Shown here: positions 8,746 to 17,808 of the stretch, piece by piece
Position numbering within the stretch: position 1 is the first letter of the stretch
Layout: each line of letters starts with the position of its first letter
Source of the DNA: Cytophaga aurantiaca DSM 3654
GTDB taxonomy: Bacteria > Bacteroidota > Bacteroidia > Cytophagales > Cytophagaceae
NCBI RefSeq assembly: GCF_000379725.1
Contig: NZ_KB903643.1
Coordinates: 186,001-250,000, forward strand
Direction of reading: 5' to 3'
Length of the DNA: 64,000 bases
Position numbers and translations under genes: made by a program
Notes under the pieces: generated by a model
Databases searched by the model: none
What the model saw: the letters and a program-made list of their open reading frames with translations, nothing else
What the model was told of the DNA's origin: nothing

Positions 8746-8934
8746 TCAAGGATTTTAAAACATAGTATGGCAACCGAATGAGATGCAGCCGAATTCGTTG
8801 AGAATTTTTGAAGACGTATGTTACCGGGAATGTAAATAGATTCGATGCAATCCACGAGGATAAGGATACAAGCACATTGATTTTTACTTAAAGAATGAAT
8901 ATCTTTAGATCGTTAATATTTTAAACATATATTT

Positions 8935-9720
8935 ATGGCATGGTTTTTTGAAATTCCGGAGTGGTTATTTTTTACAATTGCGAATAGTATTTTTGTGGTT
9001 TTTTGTTTGATTGGTCCATTGTTGTTGGGTAAAAAAATCCGAACAAAATTTGGCTTAACGGATTCTCACAATGAAGCGATCGGAGTAATTGTTTCCATCA
9101 GCGGTGTGTTGTATGGCGTAACTCTGGGCTTGATTGCAATAGGAACGTATGATAATTTTAATCATATTGGAGAATCTGTAAACACCGAAGTTAGTGCGAT
9201 CAATGCAACGTACCGTGACATAACATTCCTGGAAGGTGACGAAGAAAAAGAAATACTTAAGAATGATCTTCGCAACTATGTGATATATATTATTGAAAAG
9301 GCATGGCCATTGCAGCAGCAGGGGATTGTACCTACAGAAGGAGGAATTATAATTGATACGTTTGCACAACACATGAGTGCATATCAACCCAAAAATGAGC
9401 ATGATTATGTGATCTATTCGGAATTGTTTGACCAGTTTAATGTGCTCATTGAAGCAAGAAGAGCGCGATTGAATACGATCGATTCGAACATGCCTTTTGC
9501 TGTATGGATGGTAGTGATCACAGGTGGATTGATTAACATTCTTCTGGTTTGGCTGCTGACTTTTGAAAATATGTTTTTGGAAATCGTTTCGAATGTGTTG
9601 ATTGGAGTGCTGTTTGGGTCGGTCATCTTCCTGATCATTTCAATGGACTATGCCTACAGCGGTAAGTTTAGCGTAAGCTCTCAACCTTATAGTATGCTTT
9701 TGGAGACCGTCATGAAATAA
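8935..9720 (+). CDS. DUF4239 (bestrophin-like) membrane protein
   Basis: The 261-residue protein has four membrane segments (about 8-30, 45-68, 185-208, 215-238) with a long soluble domain between the second and third. FGLTDSHNEAIGVIVSISGVLYGVTLGLIA, followed by a helix with NTEVSAINATYRDI, is diagnostic of the DUF4239 family, which is described as bestrophin-like. A channel role is only inferred from that similarity. It stands alone between an unremarkable 190-base gap and the oxygenase gene. Confidence 0.8.
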   Translation: MAWFFEIPEWLFFTIANSIFVVFCLIGPLLLGKKIRTKFGLTDSHNEAIGVIVSISGVLYGVTLGLIAIGTYDNFNHIGESVNTEVSAINATYRDITFLEGDEEKEILKNDLRNYVIYIIEKAWPLQQQGIVPTEGGIIIDTFAQHMSAYQPKNEHDYVIYSELFDQFNVLIEARRARLNTIDSNMPFAVWMVVITGGLINILLVWLLTFENMFLEIVSNVLIGVLFGSVIFLIISMDYAYSGKFSVSSQPYSMLLETVMK

Positions 9721-9805
9721 AATCTGGTGATTCGTTATTTTGAAGCTCAGTCCTTCGGAAATAAAATTATCAAACGATGCAACCGGATTGCATTCGAATA
9801 AGCAG

Positions 9806-9813
9806 TATCTTTG
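9806..9813 (+). promoter_or_regulatory. Possible -7 box (TATCTTTG)
   Basis: An exact TAnnTTTG match three bases before the ATG at 9817. A start of transcription just downstream would make the ATG at 9889 the first usable one. TTG at 9788-9790 is only 15 bases away, short for a -33 element. Confidence 0.35.
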
Positions 9814-9816
9814 TGT

Positions 9817-11007
9817 ATGCCCTTAGCACGAATTCAATATCCTTCTCCCGGTTTTTCGCAGCACTGGAAAGAACCTGCAGGAAAAAATATGTTGAAGCGT
9901 GTCTCTTCGTTGCCAACCGTAGAAGAGATACAACAGTTTAATTCCTTATATCTGAAGTGTGATACACTGGCAGACAAAGTTGTAGTAGATCTCTTCGAAG
10001 GGCTTGGACATAAGCAGGGACATGCACTTCTCAATACATTACTGGAAAAAGGACTTGAAGCGGTGCCAGAAATTCCGGATTCATTAAGAAACGTATACAC
10101 CCAATCATACAATCTTCCTTCCTGGCTGGATGATGATCTCATGCAGACAGGAGCTGAATTTTGTCAACGCGCAGGCTTGTTCAGCCTCGTTACACTGCGA
10201 AATTATTCACTGATGGGTGGGTATGAATCAGCTGCTATTAACAAACCGTTAATTTTTACCGGTGCTTTAAAAGCGGGGCCTGCAAAACGTTTGTCGGACA
10301 CCCTTGCCTTTTGGGTGGATGCAACCGGCACGGGTGCTATGAAGCCCGGCGCTGTAGGTTTTAATGCTACAATAAAGATCCGTATTGTGCATGCACTGGC
10401 GCGTTACTACACACGCAAGTCGCCCGAGTGGAGCGACGATCAATGGGGCATCCCCGTGAATGAAGGAGATATGATCGCAACGTATCTTGGTTTTTCATTG
10501 GTGTTTTTAGAAGGCTTATACATGCAAGGCTTCCAGCCGTCTGAAGAAGAAGTGAAAGGTATTTTTCATTTGTGGAAATACATCGGATATATGTTGGGGA
10601 TTCATGCAGATCTGCTGCCTGAAAATAAAGAACAGGCTATTCAGACTCTGTACAAGTGGACAATGACTCAACCGCCTGCTGATGGGGATACATTGGCATT
10701 GGCACATGCATTGATGACTGCTCCGCTTACGGTAACGTTTCCCGAAAAAAACTGGCAGAAAAAACTACTGGTTAAAATCTATCTGGGCTTTAATTATTTT
10801 TACCTGGGCAAACATGCCTGCAAACGCATGAAGCTTCCATTTACAGTGTTTGTATGCGTTCCGTATATAAGCGCATGTATAAACAGCATCAATGAATATA
10901 AAATCAAGTTGTTTCCAAAGCTGCGCCAGCGTGCTGTTCAGAAAGGAAGGGAAGCTCAGGTAAAAATTACCGATGCATTTTTGCTTTCAACGGGATATGG
11001 TAAGTGA
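9817..11007 (+). CDS. MpaB/Lcp-type oxygenase (DUF2236)
   Basis: A cytosolic protein of about 396 residues with the DUF2236 / ER-bound oxygenase MpaB / rubber oxygenase (Lcp) fold. Visible landmarks are SWLDDDLMQTGAEF, LFSLVTLRNYSLMGGY, KRLSDTLAFW, GAMKPGAVGFNATIKIRIVHALARYY, and WGIPVNEGDMIATYLGFSLV. In Lcp enzymes this region supplies the His ligands of a b-type heme; the IRIVHA His is the best candidate proximal ligand. Substrate unknown. Starts at 9811 (TTG), 9817 (ATG) and 9889 (ATG, with A-rich leader) are all possible. A -7-like box at 9806 favours the last. Confidence 0.8.
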   Translation: MPLARIQYPSPGFSQHWKEPAGKNMLKRVSSLPTVEEIQQFNSLYLKCDTLADKVVVDLFEGLGHKQGHALLNTLLEKGLEAVPEIPDSLRNVYTQSYNLPSWLDDDLMQTGAEFCQRAGLFSLVTLRNYSLMGGYESAAINKPLIFTGALKAGPAKRLSDTLAFWVDATGTGAMKPGAVGFNATIKIRIVHALARYYTRKSPEWSDDQWGIPVNEGDMIATYLGFSLVFLEGLYMQGFQPSEEEVKGIFHLWKYIGYMLGIHADLLPENKEQAIQTLYKWTMTQPPADGDTLALAHALMTAPLTVTFPEKNWQKKLLVKIYLGFNYFYLGKHACKRMKLPFTVFVCVPYISACINSINEYKIKLFPKLRQRAVQKGREAQVKITDAFLLSTGYGK

Positions 11008-11052
11008 TTAAACATTGAGGAAATTAATTTGTTGACATTCTATCTAAATGAT

Positions 11053-11580
11053 ATGATAAAATACACATTCATAATCCTGATTTTTATCTCTGTATCTTCT
11101 TTTGCACAAACAGCAGAAGATTATTTGTATGTAAATAAGGTATTGAATAAACCAAGACGTACTAAACTTCCGTTTTTATTTGGAGGTGATTTATTATCGA
11201 AAGAATACAATGGTGAATTGTATAATGAAAATGAAGAAGAGGTATTAGAGCATTATGCATTTTCAATAAATGAATTGTTTGCAGATACGCTCAAACAGTA
11301 TATCGGAGTAATTGATAAACAAAAAATAAAAAACTCATTTGTTGCCTGGGATAAAAAGCGTATAAATAGTAACACATTTACGGAAGATGTAAAGAAAGAT
11401 TTTTGTTATATAACCAAGCCGATTGTATTAGATAATGGTTTGTTTGTAATCTTACAATTTGATGAATGTGCTATGGGAGGTATTACGGCATGCTTATATC
11501 AATACAATAAGGATAGCAAGTCGGTTAATATGATAAAGCTTCATACCATGAGATTATATGGATTTAGTAATGAATGGTAA
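11053..11580 (+). CDS. Unknown secreted protein
   Basis: From the ATG at 11053 the protein begins with a clear signal peptide ending SSFAQ and has about 175 residues. A TTG eight codons upstream (11029) is possible but would bury the signal peptide. The mature part is charged, with a DFCYITKPIVLDNG...VILQFDECAMGG region containing two Cys that could pair. I do not recognise the family. It precedes the small lipoprotein gene at 11616 by 35 bases, suggesting a two-gene unit of envelope proteins. Confidence 0.7.
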   Translation: MIKYTFIILIFISVSSFAQTAEDYLYVNKVLNKPRRTKLPFLFGGDLLSKEYNGELYNENEEEVLEHYAFSINELFADTLKQYIGVIDKQKIKNSFVAWDKKRINSNTFTEDVKKDFCYITKPIVLDNGLFVILQFDECAMGGITACLYQYNKDSKSVNMIKLHTMRLYGFSNEW

Positions 11581-11615
11581 CTTTTAGAAATTGAATCCTC
11601 AATAAATTAATTTCA

Positions 11616-12035
11616 ATGAAAAACTTAATCATACTCTTATGCGTATGCATAATTACTTCCTGTAACCGCAGATCAGATCCCGATGAGATATGGAAACACA
11701 TGGATGAAGTGCGGGCCGACATGAAAGTAAGCACCGTTCCCGATGCTTTAGTATTTGACCAACAGGATTCTATTTCGTTTGTAATCAATTGTTCGTATAA
11801 AGATTCAGCGTTTTGTTGTGGTGGTACTGAAATTTATTTCGTGCTGGATTCAATACTTGATTTCGAACGGATCTATCAAGATTCTACGTATGATACTGAG
11901 TACTGTGGCTGCGGCGATACCATTTATCTGAAACATCTGACAGTTGGAGAACATTCTATAAACGGCAATCTGCAATGGAATGCAGGCGACTGGACCTACG
12001 GGAAAGATTGGAGAAAAAAACTAATCATAAAATAG
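11616..12035 (+). CDS. Small Cys-rich lipoprotein
   Basis: 139 residues with a lipoprotein signal peptide and lipobox ITSC (Cys16). The mature part holds six further Cys (SFVINCSYKDSAFCCGGTE and DTEYCGCGDT), suggesting disulfides in the periplasm. The C-terminal half reads as an immunoglobulin-like sandwich (HLTVGEHSINGNLQW). Family not recognised. Likely in one unit with the secreted protein upstream. Confidence 0.7.
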   Translation: MKNLIILLCVCIITSCNRRSDPDEIWKHMDEVRADMKVSTVPDALVFDQQDSISFVINCSYKDSAFCCGGTEIYFVLDSILDFERIYQDSTYDTEYCGCGDTIYLKHLTVGEHSINGNLQWNAGDWTYGKDWRKKLIIK

Positions 12036-12129
12036 GTCAATTGCTTATATTAAATAATTCAATGTAGTTTAGTTAACGATAAAAATAGGTTAAACTTAAA
12101 TTCTTGTTGTGATTTAGTAGCGCACCCAA

Positions 12130-12310
12130 CGGCCTCATTTCAAATTGCGTTAAGAAATTTTGGTTCATGGAGTTTTTTGAACGCTACAACTAGTCCTTTT
12201 CCCAGGACGGTTTTGTAGCGTTCGCGGAATGAACCAAAATTTTAGCTTATTTGAAATCAGTCTTGATTTTTTGGTTCTTTTGTATCAAGACAAAAGAACG
12301 GAAATATCAA
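12130..12310. repeat. Nested inverted-repeat element in a gene-free stretch
   Basis: The 367 bases between 12036 and 12402 hold no gene but hold nested palindromes. There are 9-bp arms (12137-12145 / 12249-12257), 14-bp arms (12155-12168 / 12229-12242), and 11-bp arms (12179-12189 / 12213-12223), all perfect and concentric. A further 10-bp hairpin follows, with arms GTTCTTTTGT and ACAAAAGAAC near 12273-12298. The concentric order predicts one long cruciform or RNA stem-loop. It resembles a small non-coding repeat family, but copy number elsewhere cannot be seen. Confidence 0.6.
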
Positions 12311-12402
12311 AAAGAAAGATAATCACAGGTAAGTAAGGAAAACTGTTGTATCTAATTAAAGCTTAACTAAACGACACGTTTAATAATTTATAAAATTAGT
12401 TT

Positions 12403-13002
12403 ATGAGACACGAGATCAGTGAAACAAGTCGTTTGTGGTTGACTAAAGATACAGTCACCTTGCAGATCCATTATTCCACGACTAAGATGCTTGTAGGTTG
12501 GTTTAGTATGACTGCTGGGATATCGGTTTTTATTATACGTCAGTTTTATGAACTCAGCATGTTTTATGTTGTACTGGCGGCTATCTTATTTTTGTACGGC
12601 ATCATATCTTTTGGATACAAACAATTTGTTGTAATAGATGTAAAACGAAGAATGATCCAACGGAAATCAGATATTCTGAATGTGAATTTTTATAACACGT
12701 CTGTTTTTTTTGAAAAAAGTTCAAAATTTAAATACATCATTTCGTTTAATTCACTTGAACGCATTTCTTTTATTTCATTGGTCATTTATTCGGATGGTAA
12801 AGAAGAGCCTAGGTTCGTAATGGACTTTCCTGAAGAGAAAGCTTTTTTTGCATTTAAAAAAATAGTTAATAAGGCATTTCCTGATTATCAAATTACAGAA
12901 ACGTACTTGTCAAAAAAAGAATTTGACGCAGCAGAAGTACATCGCAAGCAAATCAAAAGCAGTCACAATAGGGTGCTGCGTCACAAGGATCATTTGCTGT
13001 AA
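12403..13002 (+). CDS. Unknown membrane protein with two TM segments
   Basis: 199 residues with two closely spaced hydrophobic segments (about 27-45 and 50-68) followed by a cytosolic beta-rich domain of about 120 residues rich in Phe and Lys. The arrangement of a TM hairpin plus a PH-like domain (VVIDVKRRMIQRKSDILN, EPRFVMDFPEEKAFFAFKKI) is typical of small bPH-type membrane proteins, though I cannot name the family. It ends two bases before the end of the convergent cytochrome gene. Confidence 0.65.
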   Translation: MRHEISETSRLWLTKDTVTLQIHYSTTKMLVGWFSMTAGISVFIIRQFYELSMFYVVLAAILFLYGIISFGYKQFVVIDVKRRMIQRKSDILNVNFYNTSVFFEKSSKFKYIISFNSLERISFISLVIYSDGKEEPRFVMDFPEEKAFFAFKKIVNKAFPDYQITETYLSKKEFDAAEVHRKQIKSSHNRVLRHKDHLL

Positions 13003-13004
13003 GC

Positions 13005-13919
13005 TTAACAAAAATATTTTTTCAGCTGCAGCATAAAGTACAAAATCACTGCTGATACTGTTAGCAGAACTGTAATCAAAATAAGAGATATTGCTTTAAG
13101 CAATGCAGGCGAACGAAACGTTCGTTCAATCTGCTGTTGCGCCTCTTTTTTGTATTCCGTTTTGTTGATCTTTCCGGTATAGGAAGCATCTACAGTAGAA
13201 GCGTATTCGATGTAATCCAGAATGGAATTGATTTCCTCATCCTCTAAAAAATCCATGCTGGTCATTACATGCCGGTCAAACTGTTGATATAAATTTTCTG
13301 CATATGGATCTCCTCCTTGAATTACTTTTTGAGAATTGTGAATGAAAGCAATGATCCATGCTCTATCATGCCTTTTGGTTACACTTCCAAGAGCAGGCGC
13401 AAAAGAACTTTCTTTATGAATAAAATGACAAGCAGAACAATGCTCAGTAAATTCGGACTTACCTTCAAGGATGCTGCTGTTATTTGTAGATACAGTGGTG
13501 GCATCATTTAAATGTGCACTTGGGTGGATCGATTCGTATTCCAGATAATATAAGATGGCTTTGATGTCTTTTTTACTCAACTTTTCAAACGTCGGCATTA
13601 CCTGATTGTTGAATTTTTCGAATAAGGCCTTGGCATACGGATCGCCTGATTTAATAACCTGTTGAGAGTTTTGTATAAAAGAAATGAGCCAAGGCTCGGT
13701 TCTCTTTTTAGAGATGCTTCCAAGCATTGGCCCATAAATTTCCTGATGTGTACTGTGGCAGGAGCTGCAATACGTTCTGAACTGATTTTTTCCGGATGTG
13801 TAGATTAGAGAATCTTTCTGTGCAACACACAAAAAAGAATTCAATAAGCAATACAGAGAAAATAAGATTGTATGTGCATGTATTTTATGTGCATGTATTT
13901 TTAACATGCTGCTGCCCAT
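13005..13919 (-). CDS. Diheme c-type cytochrome with C-terminal membrane anchor
   Basis: Two CXXCH heme-binding motifs (CSSCH and CSACH) head two homologous cytochrome c domains. Each contains a GPMLGS or APALGSV stretch, a PWLISFI / AWIIAFI helix, and a methionine (QVMPTF, HVMTSM) as the likely sixth ligand. A single C-terminal membrane helix (ISLILITVLLTVSAVILYF) anchors the protein. The heme domains therefore face the periplasm after cleavage of the N-terminal signal. I choose the ATG at 13919 because it overlaps the stop of the upstream hydrolase gene (TAATG). A GTG at 13931 and an ATG at 13907 are alternatives. Role: electron transfer to an unknown partner. Confidence 0.8.
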   Translation of the reverse strand: MGSSMLKIHAHKIHAHTILFSLYCLLNSFLCVAQKDSLIYTSGKNQFRTYCSSCHSTHQEIYGPMLGSISKKRTEPWLISFIQNSQQVIKSGDPYAKALFEKFNNQVMPTFEKLSKKDIKAILYYLEYESIHPSAHLNDATTVSTNNSSILEGKSEFTEHCSACHFIHKESSFAPALGSVTKRHDRAWIIAFIHNSQKVIQGGDPYAENLYQQFDRHVMTSMDFLEDEEINSILDYIEYASTVDASYTGKINKTEYKKEAQQQIERTFRSPALLKAISLILITVLLTVSAVILYFMLQLKKYFC

Positions 13920-14800
13920 TAAATGTCCCACACAACCGTTGATTTTGTATTGCGCTCATATTTGTTGACGTTCAAATGATCGTCTGTATTCATAGCACTT
14001 ATAAAATCGAACAGGTGTTTATTGAATTCCAGAGGGTGTTCAAGATTGGATACATGCCCTGCGTGATTAATGATCCGTAGCGTTGATCCTTTAATAACCG
14101 AGTGCATATATTCCGATTGCTTCATTGGTATCACGGCATCTTCTCTGCCACAAATGATCAAGGTCGGAATGTTTACAGCCTGCAATGAAGAACATGCTTC
14201 TGAACGGTCTGCAAGTGCGCTTAAACCCATCTGTATACTTTTTTTAGAATTTGAGAAGATCATGCCGCGTACCGCTTCAACCGTTTCTTTTTTATTCAAG
14301 AATGAACCTTTATAAAAAATGCTGTTTACAAATTGTTCATTGAAAGGCGTTACACCGTTTGCATCTATATCTTCTATGGCCTTATATCGTTTTTCTTTTC
14401 CTTCTTTGGTATCCGCACTGCATTGAGTGTTGCATAAGATCAATCCGCTAAAGCGACTCGAAAAGCGTTGCACCGCATTTAAGGCAATATAACCACCCAT
14501 GGATAACCCACAAATGATTGCTTTATCAATGCATAAAGCGTTCATGAATTTAATCAGATCGTCTGCAAATAAACCTATGCTAAGAGAAGTATCTTCATCT
14601 TTCGATGCGCCAAATCCCCGGATGTCAAGAGCGATCACACGGGTTATTGTTTGTAGCGAAAACAGCTGTGATTGCCACATGGTTTTGTTGAAGGGAAACC
14701 CGTGTAAGAAAATAACCGGTGTGGCGCCTTCTCCAAGATCATCGTATGATATGTTGAAATTGTTTACCGTGATGTTCTGATTATATCCTTTGGTTCTCAT
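13919..14800 (-). CDS. Alpha/beta-fold hydrolase
   Basis: 293 residues with all features of the alpha/beta-hydrolase superfamily: oxyanion-hole motif LHGFPFN, strand ALDIRGFG, nucleophile elbow GLSMGG (Ser100), acid in ICGREDAVIP, and His in NHAGHVSNLEHP. It resembles 3-oxoadipate enol-lactonase-type and related esterases, but the substrate cannot be read from sequence. No signal peptide, so cytosolic. Its stop overlaps the start of the diheme cytochrome by one base, so translation of the pair is likely coupled. Confidence 0.85.
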   Translation of the reverse strand: MRTKGYNQNITVNNFNISYDDLGEGATPVIFLHGFPFNKTMWQSQLFSLQTITRVIALDIRGFGASKDEDTSLSIGLFADDLIKFMNALCIDKAIICGLSMGGYIALNAVQRFSSRFSGLILCNTQCSADTKEGKEKRYKAIEDIDANGVTPFNEQFVNSIFYKGSFLNKKETVEAVRGMIFSNSKKSIQMGLSALADRSEACSSLQAVNIPTLIICGREDAVIPMKQSEYMHSVIKGSTLRIINHAGHVSNLEHPLEFNKHLFDFISAMNTDDHLNVNKYERNTKSTVVWDI

Positions 14801-15009
14801 AGCTGGTTGTATTTAATTTTAAACGAATATTTATATAGGATTTAATACGTGTAAACATAATTATGCTGTTGCCCGAATGCCTTACATAATTTGAAGAATG
14901 CGTTGTAGAATTCACATGTTGATAAGTCTGCAATTAAATGGCAATCACTTTTGGTAGTCTTATCAAATGAGGCTATTTTGTATTATAATTAAAATTTCAA
15001 CATCAAAAG

Positions 15010-15336
15010 ATGAAGCAGAAACTTGCAACGGATGCTCCCTATATGAATAACCATGACTTACCAATCTGGATTGTACCAATCAGCGGGTGGGGAAGTGATG
15101 CGATGGAGGAGGCATATACACGTATGGAAATCTATAAAAATGTAGCCAAAGAACTGAACATTAACATTGAGTTTTCAAGTCGCTTAGGAACTTTTCAAAG
15201 CTATAAAAGAGCACCTGCTGTTGCTGCACAGATTGAGGAGCACAATGAAAAAACGTTTGCGGTGTATGAGGAAAATCTTGGTAAAGATTGGCGACAGAAA
15301 TTTAGCGAAGAAGTGCAAAAACAATTAAAGAAATAA
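15010..15336 (+). CDS. Unknown small soluble protein
   Basis: 108 residues, no signal peptide. The N-terminal third carries [20 protein letters not shown], and the C-terminal half is highly charged and helical. The gene ends two bases before the start of a methyltransferase gene, so the two should be co-transcribed and perhaps translationally coupled. Not recognised. Confidence 0.65.
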   Translation: MKQKLATDAPYMNNHDLPIWIVPISGWGSDAMEEAYTRMEIYKNVAKELNINIEFSSRLGTFQSYKRAPAVAAQIEEHNEKTFAVYEENLGKDWRQKFSEEVQKQLKK

Positions 15337-15338
15337 AT

Positions 15339-15965
15339 ATGAATAACGATTCCTGGACACAGCGGTGGAACGAACGCTATAGCAACGAAGCCTTTGCTTA
15401 CGGAGAAGAGCCCAATGCATATCTGAAAGAACAACTGGAAAAATTAAATCCCGCAGTAATACTTTTTCCCGCTGAAGGTGAAGGGCGCAATGCGGTGTTT
15501 GCAGCGCGGTTGGGCTGGGATGTTTCCGCATTTGATATCAGCAACGAAGGGAAAAAGAAAGCGCTTCAGCTTGCCGAAAAAAATAAGGTGAAGATCGATT
15601 ATAAAGTAGGGGAATTGTCGTCGTTGAATTATAATGCAGAACAGTTTGATGTTCTTGCTTTGATATACGCACATTTTCCTGCTGCTATTAAATCTGGATT
15701 GCATAAAGAACTCAGTACCTATCTCCGTAAAGGCGGCATTGTTATTTTTGAAGCTTTCAGCAAAAATAATTTGCAGTATGTTGCAAAGAATCCTAAGGTT
15801 GGTGGGCCCAAAGAAATGGATATGTTGTTTTCTATCGATGAAATCAAATCTGATTTTTTGGATTTTGAAATTATTGAATTAGAAGAAAAAATAATTGAAT
15901 TGAACGAAGGCGAATTTCACAACGGGACTGGTTCGGTCATACGATTTGTTGGACGAAAAAAATAA
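15339..15965 (+). CDS. TehB/TPMT-like SAM-dependent methyltransferase
   Basis: 208 residues. [24 protein letters not shown] is the start typical of the TehB / thiopurine methyltransferase-like group. [28 protein letters not shown] supplies motif I and the acidic residue binding SAM, and [12 protein letters not shown] supplies the post-I region. Family members methylate tellurite, thiols or small molecules; the substrate is not determined here. Cytosolic. It forms an operon with the small gene at 15010 and ends at a bidirectional terminator. Confidence 0.8.
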   Translation: MNNDSWTQRWNERYSNEAFAYGEEPNAYLKEQLEKLNPAVILFPAEGEGRNAVFAARLGWDVSAFDISNEGKKKALQLAEKNKVKIDYKVGELSSLNYNAEQFDVLALIYAHFPAAIKSGLHKELSTYLRKGGIVIFEAFSKNNLQYVAKNPKVGGPKEMDMLFSIDEIKSDFLDFEIIELEEKIIELNEGEFHNGTGSVIRFVGRKK

Positions 15966-15982
15966 ATCGGTTTCTTATCTAT

Positions 15983-16020
15983 TTAAAATGTTTGGTACCT
16001 TATTGCACCAAACATTTTAA
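15983..16020. terminator. Bidirectional terminator between convergent genes
   Basis: A perfect 14-bp inverted repeat (15983-15996 with 16007-16020, loop 10 bases), with A/T runs at both ends. It overlaps the last codons of the minus-strand receptor gene, so the stem also encodes protein. Confidence 0.75.
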
Positions 16021-17808
16021 GATCTCACCTTTATTGTTGCTTGCGTGTTCAATTTTATCCAATGTCTTTTTCCTGAAAGCCCACACTGTAGCTTCTCTCA
16101 AGTCGATCTCTAATGCAATTTGTTTAACCGAAATAGAATCGCGGTTGATCACCGTTGTTAAGCTTATATACAAAGCTTTTGTAAGCGGAAATTTTACTCC
16201 GTGAAATAAGGTATTTGCTGTAACGGATTCTTCATACTTACATTGATTACACTTGCGTGCATAGTATTGGGTTCCTTCAGACCAATCGGTTGATCCGCAC
16301 TTTTTACAGATATACCCATCCTGCCATTTCAGATCGGCAATAAAACGAAGTGCATTTTTGTCTGCCGGAAATGTTTGAATAAATTCAGCAAAACTTATTT
16401 TTTTACCCCACATCAGTTTTATCCGGTCGCTCGATAGTTCCTGGTTCAGCGACCAATTTTGTTTGTCTAAACTGCTGCTGATCTCATTCAGACGAATGTT
16501 TAATTTCTCTAAGTCTTCATTCTTCTTTGCTAATTCCTGCGTGCGTTCCGCAATTTTTATTTCTAATTCTTTATTGATTTCTTTTTGTATGCGTTCTTTT
16601 TCTTTGACCTCGTTTATAAGTTTATCTTTTAAAACTGTAATTTCAGTAAGCGAAATAATTTCTGAAACCTGCAACTTGTTTTTTTCATCGCTTAAGAATT
16701 TGAAGCGTAAGGCCAATGCCAGCAAACCGATCAGCAATTCCAGTGAACCGCCCATGGCAAGTGAGTTGTAGGCCAAAAATCCACTTGGAATAATGTGGTA
16801 ATATGCTAAAATAAAAATCAGGTACGACGATAATAATAAGCTAATGGAAGTAATAAACATCTTTCCATGGAGTGTTTGGAAGAGTTTTATTTTGAGCAAT
16901 AAAAATAACAAATAAGAGAATGTGAAAAAGTCGAACATGAAATACCATTCAATAAAACCGGTATTGAAGATGGAAATTGTAAGGATCAGTATGCGCACCA
17001 GAATGACTCCGCGTATATACCAGTTGTTGATGGGAATTAAATTTTTAATGTAGGAGCGAAAGTAAATGAACTGCATACTTAACATCAAAAAAGAAGAATA
17101 GATGTAGGCATAACGATTCCAGATCGTTAAGTTTGGCCATATCCATTGAAAGCCAATTCCGGTATACGACCAATGAAAGATGCCTAATGAAATTGTATAT
17201 AATGCATACCACAAAAACGTTTTGTCTCGCAGTATTGCAAAGAATAAAACATTCAATGAAAAGATGATCAGAACCATTCCTGAAAATATTCCATACCAGG
17301 AATATTCCTTGATGAAGCGGTTTAAAAATGCATCGATATTTCTGGCCCAGCAAATAACATACGCGGGATTGTGTGAAGAAAGTTTATAATACAATTTATA
17401 GGTTTCATTCGTATCGGGATGATGCAGGATCATTACCTGATTTTTTAAGAGCAATTGTGCATGATACCCATCGATGTCATTAAAGTTTAGATACGCACAG
17501 GTGTCGCCTTTGGAATTTGTAACATAAGCGTCAAGTTTTTCAATCTTGTTATCCGGCCATTCAAGTACCAGGCTTTTGTCTGATGCCGATTTGAAAAATG
17601 CTTTTCCCTCAAAAACAGTTAATGGCTTTAAGATCGTATTTTCGAAATGGATCGTGCGCCAAATTGTGTCTGGCTGATTGGAGGTTCTGAAAGATAAGTG
17701 CGGCTCATAGATCTGTGTGTGGTCGGCTCCATTTATGCGTAGTGTGTCTCTTCCCTGAACGGAAAAAGTTAATGCGTATAAAAAAAAGCAAACCAAGTAT
17801 CGAACCAT
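16000..17808 (-). CDS. 7TMR-DISM receptor fused to IS1595-type zinc ribbon/HTH (receptor A)
   Basis: 602 residues: signal peptide (to about 19), periplasmic beta-sandwich of the DISM type (about 20-165), and seven hydrophobic helices (about 170-370). A coiled-coil signalling helix follows (about 380-455, with ELEIKIAERTQELAKKN). Last comes a C-terminal domain like the N-terminus of IS1595-family transposases. That domain runs FAEFIQTFPADKNALRFIA then KWQDGYICKKCG, with a four-Cys ribbon (C501, C504, C520, C523), then a helix-turn-helix-like stretch (SVKQIALEIDLREATVWAF). No DDE catalytic domain, kinase or GGDEF domain is present. DISM domains are held to bind carbohydrate-like ligands. The gene is divergent from a glucanase gene. 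I infer a membrane-tethered DNA-binding regulator. Confidence 0.85.
   Translation of the reverse strand: MVRYLVCFFLYALTFSVQGRDTLRINGADHTQIYEPHLSFRTSNQPDTIWRTIHFENTILKPLTVFEGKAFFKSASDKSLVLEWPDNKIEKLDAYVTNSKGDTCAYLNFNDIDGYHAQLLLKNQVMILHHPDTNETYKLYYKLSSHNPAYVICWARNIDAFLNRFIKEYSWYGIFSGMVLIIFSLNVLFFAILRDKTFLWYALYTISLGIFHWSYTGIGFQWIWPNLTIWNRYAYIYSSFLMLSMQFIYFRSYIKNLIPINNWYIRGVILVRILILTISIFNTGFIEWYFMFDFFTFSYLLFLLLKIKLFQTLHGKMFITSISLLLSSYLIFILAYYHIIPSGFLAYNSLAMGGSLELLIGLLALALRFKFLSDEKNKLQVSEIISLTEITVLKDKLINEVKEKERIQKEINKELEIKIAERTQELAKKNEDLEKLNIRLNEISSSLDKQNWSLNQELSSDRIKLMWGKKISFAEFIQTFPADKNALRFIADLKWQDGYICKKCGSTDWSEGTQYYARKCNQCKYEESVTANTLFHGVKFPLTKALYISLTTVINRDSISVKQIALEIDLREATVWAFRKKTLDKIEHASNNKGEILKCLVQ

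Noticed and set aside
16000-17808. Insertion sequence of the IS1595 family
   Set aside because: Only the zinc-ribbon/HTH part is present, fused in frame to a receptor, with no DDE domain and no flanking terminal repeats seen.
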